The position numbers and the translations under genes are program-made. Shown here piece by piece: positions 55,947 through 64,000 of a DNA stretch of 64,000 nucleotides. Under the pieces are notes generated by a model. It was not told the DNA's origin, ran no database searches, and was given only the letters and a program-made list of their open reading frames with translations. This DNA comes from Ichthyophis bannanicus (Eukaryota; Chordata; Amphibia; Gymnophiona; Ichthyophiidae), in NCBI GenBank assembly GCA_033557465.1, contig CM066043.1:83606662-83670661 (forward strand), written 5' to 3'. Position 1 is the stretch's first letter. Every line of letters begins with the position of its first letter.

Positions 55947-58325
55947 TTAATAATGGTTTATGGAGCTTTCCTCCAGGAACTTGTCCAAACCTTTTTTAAA
56001 CCCAGCTACACTAACAGCCTTTACTACATCCTCCGGTAACAAATTCCAGAGTTTGATTACATGTTGAGTGAAAAAATATTTTCTTTTATTAGTCTTAAAT
56101 AGTTTACCCTGTAGCTTCATTGCATGTCCCCTAGTCTTTCTATATTCTGATAAGGTAAACAATCGATCTACGCTTACCCGTTCCACTCCGTTCATTAATT
56201 TATAGACTTCTATCATATCTCTCCTCAGCCGTCTCTTTTCCAGGTTAAAGAGCCCTAACCTTTTTAGCCTTTCTTCATAGGAGTATCCTTCCATCCCTTT
56301 TACCATTTTGGTGGCTCTTCTCTGAACCTTTTCTAAAATCGCTATATCCTTTTTAAGATACAGCGACCAGAATTGCACACAATATTCAAGGTGCGGTCTC
56401 ACCATGGAACGATATAGAGGCATTATAATATCTTTTGTTTTATTTTCCATTCCTTTCCTTATCATACCTAGCATTCTATTTGCTCTCTTGGCTGCCGCTG
56501 CACACTGGGCCGAGGGTTTTAACATGGTATCCACAATGACGCCTAAATCTTTTTCCTGGGTGGTGGTTCCTAATGTGGAACCTTGCATTGTGTAACCATA
56601 GTTTGGGTTGTTCTTCCCTAGGTGCATAACCTTGCACTTGTCCACATTAAATTTCATCTGCCATTTTGATGCCCAGTCTTCCAATTTATCAAGATCCTCT
56701 TGCAATTTTCCACAATCCTCTTGGGTTTTAACAACTTTAAATAGTTTTGTGTCATCTGCAAATTTGATAACCTCACTCGTTATTCCACTTTCCAGGTCAT
56801 TTATGAATATGTCAAAAAGCAGCGGACCCAGCACAGATCCCTGGAGTACACCACTATTCACCTTTCTCCATTGGGAAAATTGGCCATTTAGCCCTACCCT
56901 CTGCTTTCTATCTTTTAACCAGTTCCTGATCCACAATAGTACACTGCCTCCTATCCCATGACTCTTTAGTTTTGCCAAAGGTCTCTCATGAGGGACTTTG
57001 TCAAAGGCTTTCTGAAAGTCCAGATACACTATATCAACCGACTCACCTTTGTCCACCTGTTTATTCATACCTTCAAAAAAGCATAACAGATTAGTAAGAC
57101 AAGATCTTCCTTGTCTAAAGCCATGTTGGCTGTCTCCCATTAGGTCATGACTATCTACATGCTGAGTAATTTTATTCTTTATGATGGTTTCTACCATTTT
57201 TCCTGGTACTGATGTCAGGCGCACCGGTCTGTAGTTTCCCGGATCACCCCTGGAACCCTTTTTAAAAATTGGTGTTACATTGGCGATCCTCCAATCTTCA
57301 GGTATTAGAGATGATTTTAATGATAGTTCACAGATTACTAATAGCAGGTCTGCTATCTCATATTTCAGTTCTTTCAACACCCTTGGATGTATACCATCCG
57401 GCCCAGGTGATTTGCTACTCTTCAGTTTATCTAATAGTTGTAATACATCTTCCCGATGTATCGATATTTTCTTCAATTCTTCTGCACCTTTAAATACCAC
57501 TTCAGTCATGGGTAACATCCCTACATCTTCCTCAGTAAAGACTGAAGCAAAGAATTCATTCAATCTCTCCGCTATCGCCTTGTCGCCTCTTAGTGCTCCT
57601 TTAACCTCTTTATCATCTAATGGACCAACTGACTCTCTCATAGGTTTTTTGCTATGAATGTACTTGAAAAGGTCTTTACTTCGCGTTTTTTCTTCCGCAG
57701 CAAGCTTCTTCTCAAATTCTCCCTTTGCCTGCCTTATTAATGCCTTGCATTTGACTTGCCAGTGCTTGTGCTGTTTCCAGGTTTCGTCGTTTGGCTCTTT
57801 TTTCCATTTTTTGAAAGATGCTTTTTTGGCAACAACAGCCTCTCTGACCTCACCTTTAAACCATGCTGGCAGTTTTTTGGTCTTCCTTCCACTTTTCTTA
57901 AAGCGTGGAATACAACTGGTCTGGGCTTCCAAGTTAGTATTTTTCAACAACAGCCAAGCCTGATGTACGTCTTTAACCTTTGCAACTGCTCCTTTTAGTT
58001 TTTTCTTAACTGTTTTCCTCATTTTATCATAGTCTCCCTTTCGAAAGTCAAAAGGTAGTACTGTGGATTTCCTTACTATCCCTCCTCCACTAATTAAATC
58101 AAAGGCGATCATGCTATGATCACTCTTGCCAAGTGGCCCCAACACCCTTATCTCTTGCACTAGATCTGGTGTTCCACTAAGGACTAGGTCTAATATGGCT
58201 TCCCCTCTGGTTGGTTCATGAACCAGCTGCTCCAAGAAGCAGTCATTTATTTCATCTAGGAACTTTCTCCCTAGCATGTCCTGACGTGACACTGACCCAG
58301 TCAATACCGGGGTAGTTGAAATCAC
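55947..58325 (-). CDS. CR1 reverse transcriptase, long open frame
   Basis: A frame of 792 codons covers the endonuclease C-terminus (LGKSDHSMIAFD, the catalytic Asp-His), the linker, and the RT: SSKSPGPDGIHP, DWRIANVTPIFKKG, VYLDFQKAFDKVPH (first Asp), GVLQGSVLGPLLFD, IKFADDTKLF (Asp pair) and RPHLEYCVQFW, ending LEESSINHY. The first 18 or so residues are out-of-frame sequence upstream of the frameshift. CR1 lacks a poly(A) tail and uses its octamer end for priming. Confidence 0.92.
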   Translation of the reverse strand: MISTTPVLTGSVSRQDMLGRKFLDEINDCFLEQLVHEPTRGEAILDLVLSGTPDLVQEIRVLGPLGKSDHSMIAFDLISGGGIVRKSTVLPFDFRKGDYDKMRKTVKKKLKGAVAKVKDVHQAWLLLKNTNLEAQTSCIPRFKKSGRKTKKLPAWFKGEVREAVVAKKASFKKWKKEPNDETWKQHKHWQVKCKALIRQAKGEFEKKLAAEEKTRSKDLFKYIHSKKPMRESVGPLDDKEVKGALRGDKAIAERLNEFFASVFTEEDVGMLPMTEVVFKGAEELKKISIHREDVLQLLDKLKSSKSPGPDGIHPRVLKELKYEIADLLLVICELSLKSSLIPEDWRIANVTPIFKKGSRGDPGNYRPVRLTSVPGKMVETIIKNKITQHVDSHDLMGDSQHGFRQGRSCLTNLLCFFEGMNKQVDKGESVDIVYLDFQKAFDKVPHERPLAKLKSHGIGGSVLLWIRNWLKDRKQRVGLNGQFSQWRKVNSGVLQGSVLGPLLFDIFINDLESGITSEVIKFADDTKLFKVVKTQEDCGKLQEDLDKLEDWASKWQMKFNVDKCKVMHLGKNNPNYGYTMQGSTLGTTTQEKDLGVIVDTMLKPSAQCAAAAKRANRMLGMIRKGMENKTKDIIMPLYRSMVRPHLEYCVQFWSLYLKKDIAILEKVQRRATKMVKGMEGYSYEERLKRLGLFNLEKRRLRRDMIEVYKLMNGVERVSVDRLFTLSEYRKTRGHAMKLQGKLFKTNKRKYFFTQHVIKLWNLLPEDVVKAVSVAGFKKGLDKFLEESSINHY

Positions 58326-58908
58326 CCATTATTATTACTGTGCTGTAACTTTTGTTAGCTTCCTTGATTTCTTTGAGCATTTCATCATCCATTTGGTCAT
58401 TCTGGCCAGGCGCTCGACAGTACACCCCCACTGCCATTGCCTTCCCCATTTTACATGGAATTTCAATCCATATAGATTCTACAGCAGATTTTGTTTCCTG
58501 CAAAACTTTAATCCTTTCTGACTCAATGCCCTCTCTAACATAGAGAGTAACCCCTCCACCAATTTGATCAGCTCTATCATTACGATATAGTTGGTACCCA
58601 GGTATCACAGTGTCCCACTGGTTGTCCTCTTTCCACCATGTCTCTGATATTCCAATCATATCTAACCTTTCATTTAGTGCTATATATTCTAACTCTCCCA
58701 TCTTATTTTTTAGACTTCTAGCATTTGCATACAGGCATTTTAGAGAATGTATTTTATTCGTATTAATTTGGCTATTGTTAGACATGGGTAATTTGGGATC
58801 TTTAAGCTCTGTCTGCTCCATACTTGAGGGCATTTGGGCTACTTTACTCTTTTGTGGAACCTCTCTGCTTTTGGTAGTATCCTTCAAAGATACATTCTTC
58901 CGAACCAT
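58252..58908 (-). pseudogene. CR1 endonuclease domain, frameshifted at its end
   Basis: The AP-endonuclease shows LKCLYANARSLKNKMGELE (first Asn), MIGISETWW (Glu), QIGGGVTLYVREG and IIMGDFNYPGIDW (Asp/Asn). One extra base near 58265 (GAGAAAG for GAGAAG) ends this frame in VPR and puts the continuation KFLDEINDCFLEQ in the next frame. Otherwise it is open throughout. Confidence 0.9.
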
Positions 58909-58945
58909 CCGCTCTTGTGCTACTGTTGGCTTTCCCCTAATATCT

Positions 58946-59015
58946 ATTTATTTATTTTAAAACATTTGTTGACCGCCAAGTGCTAAAGCATTTCTAGGCG
59001 GTTTACAAAAAGGCA
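58946..59015 (-). repeat. L2-type 3' tail fragment
   Basis: TATTTATTTATTTTAAAACATTTGTTGACCGCC...AGGCGGTTTACAAAAAGG, the reversed L2 tail, at the 5' edge of the CR1. Confidence 0.6.
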
Positions 59016-59224
59016 TACAACTACATAAGAGTACCATTCTCCCCACCCCCACCCAACACCAAATTACCCTTCCCACTCCACCAAGCAACATATAATGCTG
59101 TCATCTGCCATCACGGCTAGAAAATCTATGCCAAGGGGCCCCATGTATAGCCTATCAGCTGCATACCTCTTTAGTTTCATGGCTTGTTGCAGCTATCTGG
59201 ATGTGTCCTCTCATATTTTTTACT

Positions 59225-59284
59225 GTATTGTATTTGGTAACCCGCCTACAGCGGATGTAACTAGGTGGCGTACAGAATTAAAAT
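59225..59284 (+). repeat. L2-type tail fragment, plus orientation
   Basis: GGTAACCCGCCTACAGCGG...AACTAGGTGGCGTACAGAATTAAAATGA has the same hairpin-plus-tail plan as other L2 ends and lies just upstream of the L1/Tx1 element. Confidence 0.35.
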
Positions 59285-59449
59285 GAGGGGAGAGGGAGGA
59301 AGTGACGTCACCAGTGTAGATGGCAGCCTGAGTTCAGAGCTCCGGCGTACCCCTTGCCATTTGTGGAAAAACTGAGACCCCAAGGGTTGTGGCAGCCTAC
59401 CTTACCGCAGTAGTTGGTGGCGGAATAAGCGGTGGAACGACCAGGCAGG

Positions 59450-60475
59450 ATGACGACCCGCAAGAAGGCGGCAGACTTAAAAGAATTCGCCTACAGTGGC
59501 GGGGCCGCTGGAGGGCGGGAAGTTAAGATGGCGGCGGGCGAAAGACAGCCCCGGGACACTGTGGAGAGCTTGGTACCGCGTGCGCTGGAGGTGGAAAAGG
59601 GCACGACGGTGGTGAATGGTGTCTCCCGGGAGGAGCTGAAAGCCTGGTTCGGGGAGTTGAAATCAGAGTTGGCTGCAGTGAAAGTGGAGGTGGGTGAAGT
59701 CTGCAACGAGTTGCGGGAAGAAGTGAGTGAGCTGAGCAGGCGAACGGAGGCCCAAGAACAGCAACTGGCTACGGTGCAAAAAACGCAGGGGGAACTGGCA
59801 CACTCTGTTAATGTGTGGGAACAATGGAAGGAGCAAATCCAGTATAAGCTGGAGGACCTTGAAAATCGCACGAGACGGAACAATTTGCGCATTCGAGGAG
59901 TGCCAGAGGAACCTGAATTTGAGGATAGTCGGAGAGTGGCTGAAGCTATATGTAAGGCTATCTTGCTGGAGGGAGATGAACCTCTGGAGGGCGATAAGGT
60001 GGTGCTGGACAGGGCGCACAGGGCGCTGGGGCCTAGCAGGTCTAATAGGCCACGAGACATTGTTATATGCCTACACGATTACGCTGTTAAGGACAGGATA
60101 GCTGCACAGATGCGAAGAGCCCGAGAGTTTGTGTGGCAAGGATATAAGGTGGCGATATATGCGGACTTAGCGGCAGGAACCTTACAGCGCAGGCGGGAGA
60201 TGCAGCCTGTTACAACAGTGTTGAGGCAGGAAAATGTGCGTTATCGCTGGCTATACCCATTTGGACTGTGCTTTACGGTGGGTACCCGCAACTGGAGGGT
60301 GAGGAATTGCGGGGAAGCGCAGAAGGCCCTACGAGAGGCGGGACTGCAGGGTCCGCAGCAGCGGCAGAGGGAGCCACAAAGTCAGCGCCTGGACCGGGAC
60401 AGATCGGAAGAGACAGTGGTGAACCTCCCCAGCCCTTTGCAGCTTTTGCACGAGGAGGAAGCTAGTAGGGGCTGA
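59450..60475 (+). CDS. L1/Tx1 ORF1 protein, intact
   Basis: The ATG at 59450 (MTTRKKAADLKEF) gives 341 residues; the longer upstream frame is less likely because it lies in the leader. Residues about 60-140 form heptads (ELKSELAAVKVEVGEVCNEL), and the RRM starts at 141 (TRRNNLRIRGVPEE) and includes DKVVLDRAHRALG. A C-terminal domain (about 240-300) has IYADLAAGTLQRRREMQ and RWLYPFGLCFTV. The Gln/Arg-rich tail is variable. It is the RNA-binding chaperone of LINE particles. No stop or frameshift was seen. Confidence 0.9.
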   Translation: MTTRKKAADLKEFAYSGGAAGGREVKMAAGERQPRDTVESLVPRALEVEKGTTVVNGVSREELKAWFGELKSELAAVKVEVGEVCNELREEVSELSRRTEAQEQQLATVQKTQGELAHSVNVWEQWKEQIQYKLEDLENRTRRNNLRIRGVPEEPEFEDSRRVAEAICKAILLEGDEPLEGDKVVLDRAHRALGPSRSNRPRDIVICLHDYAVKDRIAAQMRRAREFVWQGYKVAIYADLAAGTLQRRREMQPVTTVLRQENVRYRWLYPFGLCFTVGTRNWRVRNCGEAQKALREAGLQGPQQRQREPQSQRLDRDRSEETVVNLPSPLQLLHEEEASRG

Positions 60476-61161
60476 GATGTTTGGTCCTGCGAGACTGTGA
60501 GATTCCATGAGGTCCTGTTGGCCTTGATTTGACTCATGATTTGCCTATTGGTTGGGACATGCGGGTTTTGGGAGGGGTATGCGGGGAGAAGGGTGGGAGA
60601 GCAAAGTCTGGGGGGTGTTGTTGTGTTACAGTTATGGTTATGGGGGTATGTGGGGAGTGGTGGTGGGGGTATGGAAGATGATGGGAGGGGTGGTGGGTGG
60701 TGAGGGTGGCTGGAGGGGGGAAGGGGGAAAGGTTGTGATATATGCGGATGATTCTGGAAGGGGCGGGGGGGGTATATACGATGGGGAGGTAGGTGGGGGG
60801 TGGGAAGGAACAGGGTGGAAGCCTTCCCAGGGAGGTATTACGACAGGGGTGGAGAGGGGTGTGGAGGGGGGGCGTTGTGGGGGGGATGCAGGTGGGGTGG
60901 TTGGGCGGGAGGGACAGTGTGGGGTAACTCGGCGTCGGGTGGGGTTCGCAGGGGGAGAGGGATGGGGAAGGCGGGGTGGCCAGAGGGGGCTTGGGTTGAT
61001 CTGCACTGATGGGCACTACTCTAAGGGAGGCCTCCAGAGGAGGGAGGATGGGGTGGGGGAGGGGGGAGGGGAGGGAGAGTCTGATAGAGGAGGGGGAGGG
61101 GGGGAAGGGGGGAGGGTGGGGGGGGGAAAGGTGGCGGAGGGGGGGGAAGGAGCAGGGGGCG
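60476..61161 (+). other. G-rich spacer between ORF1 and ORF2
   Basis: About 690 bases, with G-runs of three to eight almost throughout 60545-61160 on the sense strand. Long antisense Pro-rich frames here (61223-60534) are composition artefacts. Many four-run clusters could form G-quadruplexes in the element RNA. Confidence 0.7.
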
Positions 61162-64000
61162 ATGGGGGAGCAAAAATTGCGTGTGGTGACAATCAATGCT
61201 AAGGGTCTAAGAACATGGCGCAAGCGTAGGCTGGTGGAGAAGGAGGGTGTAAGGACTCGGGCGGAGTTTGTATGCGTTCAGGAAATGCATTTGAAGGTGG
61301 GACAGGAGAGGCTGCTCGAGACGCGAAAATACCCCAAGGTGGTGTTGGCGGGACAGAGGGCAGAATCGCGAAAGGGAGGGGTGGCTATTATGGTGGGGGC
61401 TGAGATGCGGGATAAGGTGGTGGGGGAGCACCGGGATAAGAAGGGAAGGTATGTGGGTGTAAAGGTAAAGTTGGGAGAGGACTTGTTTTGGATTTTTAGT
61501 GTGTATGGGCCGAACGAGGGGCAGGGGGAGTTTTACGCATCTATGCGGGCAGATTTGGAGAAGTTGGGGGATCTGCCGATTATTGTGGGGGGGGACTTTA
61601 ATTTGACTATCAACCCCCGCCTTGACAATGGTAAAGGGGTAGGGACGGGGAGACGTCGGGAGCGCATGCAAATGTTGGAGATGAAAGCAGGTTTAGGGCT
61701 GGTAGATGCTTGGCGGTGCCGGAATCCGGGGAGGAAACAGTATACTTACTATTCAGCGCCTCATGGGAGCTATAGCCGCATTGATATGATCTGGGTTGAT
61801 AGTGGTTGGATGAGTAAGGTGGCGGAGGTGGAACAGGGATCTATTACTTGGTCGGATCATGCACCAGTAAGCATTGGGTTTAATTTGGGATATAAGGACA
61901 TGGGTGTGAAGTTTTCGAGGCTGAATGATTCGCTGCTTGATGATCCAGCAGTGGTGGAACGAACAGTAGGGGTTATTATGGAATATCAGGATTTTAATAT
62001 GAATGGGGAGGTAGGGCTTGGAATGGTTTGGGATGGTTTGAAGGCGGTAGTACGAGGCCATTTGTTGGGAGAAGCCTCGCGGCGGTGTAGGAAGCAGGGG
62101 GAGGAGGAGAGACGGTTGTTGGGGGCAATAAGGGACTTGGAGAGGAGTAATCAGTGTGATCAGAATGAGGGTGTCCTCAGTGAGTTGCAGAAATTGCGAG
62201 GTCAGCTTAGTCAGTTACGAGCTAGTAAGCTGGCCCATGAATTGAATATACTTAAGCAGGCTACGTTTGAGGGTGGGAATAAGGCGGGGAAATTCTTGGC
62301 CCGGCGATTGAGGGCAAGGGTGGCCCAGTCGAATATTGGTAGTATCAGGAGTGGGAAAGGGCAGTTGCTGACGGGGAATAATGAGATTCGTCAGACATTT
62401 CGCGAGTATTACAAACAGTTATATAGCAGGGAAGTTACCGATGGCCTTGAAAAAAGTCGGCAATATTTGGCCGGATGTGAGTTACCCAGGTTAGAACCGG
62501 GGGTGAGGGGGGGGCTGAACCGCTTGATCGATGGTGAGGAGGTGGCGGCGGCTATAACAACTTTGAAAGTGGGAAAGGCACCCGGTTTAGATGGTTTGAC
62601 GGGAAAATTTTATAAAGTCTTTAGGGAGGTGATACAACCGATGTTAGTAGAGGTGTTTAACGGGGTACTTTCTGCGGGAGCGGTTCCCGACACTATGACG
62701 GAGGCGGGGATTACTCTACTTCTAAAGCCGGGTAAGGACCCCATGGTGTGCGGTTCTTATAGACCAATTTCTCTCTTAAATGTGGATGCAAAGCTGTTGG
62801 CGAAGATACTGGCCACGCGCTTACAGCGGGTTCTGCCGTCCCTGGTGCATGTAGATCAGACCGGGTTTGTAGCGGGAAGACAGGGGGGGATAATATCCGA
62901 AGACTCTGTAATTGGACTTGGGAGGTCCAAAGGACGGGGCAGAAGGCAGTGTTCATTTCTATTGACGCTGAGAAGGCGTTTGATAGGGTGGAATGGGAAT
63001 TTTTGCTGATGGTTTTGGAAAAAGTTGGGTTGGGGGAAAACTTTATTAAGTGGATTCGAGCGTTTTATACGGCTCCTAGGGCCCGAGTGAGAGTGAATGG
63101 GAGTTATTCGGAGGGTGTTTGGCTTGGGGAGGGGAACGCGGCAGGGCTGCCCGTTGTCGCCCTTACTTTTTGCTCTTGCTATTGAGCTGTTGGCAGATCG
63201 GGTGCGTAGGGCGGTGGATGTTAAGGGGGTGGTTATGAACAATTGGGAATCGAAGATAGCGTTATTTGCGGATGATGTTATTTACACCCTTAGAGAACCC
63301 CTAATTTCGATGCCGGTCTTAATGCAGGAAATTGCACAATACAGTCGGGTGTCCGGCTACAAAATTAATGGTAGTAAGACCGAGATTTTAGGGTTTAATT
63401 TAGGGGAGCGGTTGGAGTCAAGCCTTCGTAGTAGTTTCCCCGTTTCGATGGGTGGGGGGAGAGTACAGATATTTGGGAATACAAATGGGTAAGGAATGGC
63501 GGCGAATGTGGGAGCGGAATTTTGGCGCCCTTATGCAGGCGGTCCAGAAGGACATGGCGCGGTGGCGGCATATATATTTAACTTGGCTTGGGCGTATTGC
63601 GGTTATCAAAATGAACGTCCTTCCTCGGTTTCTGTTTCTGTTTAGTTCTATCCCCAGTAAGATCCCTCATAGTTATCTGCGCCGAGCCCAGCGTCTGATA
63701 TATGACTTTGTCTGGGCTGGGGGGAGGTCCCGGGTATCGAAATGTACTATGTACCGGGAGCAGCGGGAGGGGGGTTTGGGACTACCGTGGTTGGAAAAGT
63801 ACTACCTTGCGGCGCAACTGAAGGCTGTGGCGAGCTGGAACGGGGGTGAGGAGACACCAATTTGGGTGGAGTTGGAGCAGTTGAGAGGGGAGGATTTGAA
63901 CTTACAGATGTGGCTTTGGGATCCGGGGGGGAGAAGGGGAGGGGAGGGGAACCCCTTTCGGGACTATACGCAGCTGTTGTGGGGGAGGCTGAAGGGGGTA
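61162..64000 (+). pseudogene. L1/Tx1 ORF2 (endonuclease-RT), frameshifted, partial
   Basis: Likely start MGEQKLRVVTINAKGL at 61162, the frame being open back to 61009. The endonuclease shows FVCVQEMHL (Glu), VYGPNEGQG, IIVGGDFNLTIN, YSRIDMIWVD and WSDHAPVSI. RT: LKVGKAPGLDGLTGKFYK, GSYRPISLLNVDAKLLAKIL, then in shifted frames SIDAEKAFDRVEW (62961), [15 protein letters not shown] (63135) and [10 protein letters not shown] (63264-63293). Frame changes fall near 62900-62950, 63110-63130 and 63430-63485, two of them beside G-runs. The C-terminal part (WRRMWERNF..., AQRLIYDFVWAG) continues past the window. Confidence 0.88.

Larger units (their letters stand above)
55770..58945 (-). mobile_element. 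CR1 LINE, nearly complete ORF2
   Basis: Minus-strand CR1 with endonuclease, a full-length RT and a 3' UTR ending in CTTATGTT octamers at 55775-55792. The 5' end stops near 58945, where an L2 tail begins, so ORF1 and the promoter are absent. It is the best-preserved CR1 copy here, almost identical to the fragment at 13625-14144. Confidence 0.9.
59285..64000 (+). mobile_element. L1/Tx1-type LINE, 3' end outside the window
   Basis: A GC-rich 5' leader (59285-59449), intact ORF1 (59450-60475), a very G-rich spacer and a frameshifted ORF2 that continues past 64000. The order and the ORF1 architecture are those of L1/Tx1 LINEs. Confidence 0.88.

Noticed and set aside
59491..60060. 189-codon minus-strand frame
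   Set aside because: Antisense shadow of the intact L1/Tx1 ORF1.
60534..61223. 229-codon minus-strand Pro/Ser/His-rich frame
   Set aside because: Antisense of the G-rich spacer of the L1/Tx1 element; composition alone keeps it open.

Overview
The window looks like intergenic DNA from a large, repeat-rich vertebrate genome. The mix (DIRS tyrosine-recombinase retroelements, CR1, L2 and L1/Tx1 LINEs, Penelope-like elements, piggyBac, Tc1, hAT- and Harbinger-like repeats, an endogenous retrovirus and tRNA-headed SINEs) fits an amphibian best, perhaps a caecilian. That placement is inference from repeat content. I found no convincing host exon, structural RNA gene or CRISPR array. Essentially every long open frame belongs to a mobile element, and most are broken.

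Layout. 1-175 is an L2-type LINE 3' end, followed by a decayed minus-strand DIRS copy (176-3195) and a SINE. 5674-9977 is a Tc1 transposon carrying an L2 LINE and a Penelope-like fragment. 11695-13351 is an L1 ORF1-only retrocopy with a poly(A) tail and a perfect 14-bp target-site duplication (TSD). 13364-14274 is a MITE split by a CR1 3' end. 15852-17762 is an hAT-like element with a perfect 8-bp TSD, a C-rich minisatellite and a nearly perfect 264-bp palindrome. 18287-24075 is a structurally complete DIRS element (gag, RT, RNase H, tyrosine recombinase, internal complementary region, inverted termini) with several stops and frameshifts.

24275-34627 is a patchwork of Penelope, MITE, CR1, L2 and SINE fragments, including a foldback Penelope remnant inside CR1. 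35530-44026 is a three-level nest: a CR1 LINE split by an endogenous retrovirus, itself split by an L2 LINE. The retrovirus is rearranged, with an intact gag reading frame lying inverted between the first 92 bp of an LTR and a broken env. 46492-52242 is a piggyBac transposon with a Penelope-like element inserted a few bases after the transposase start codon. 55770-58945 is a nearly intact CR1 (one frameshift). 59285-64000 is an L1/Tx1 LINE with intact ORF1 and a frameshifted ORF2 that runs off the window.

The genes are independent, nested selfish elements. The most informative signals are structural: three Penelope remnants with the same inverted-terminus plan and hammerhead-like motifs, the hAT-like palindrome, the ORF1-only L1 derivative, the inverted retroviral gag with a triplicated PSAP motif, and SINE tails resembling the local L2 tails.
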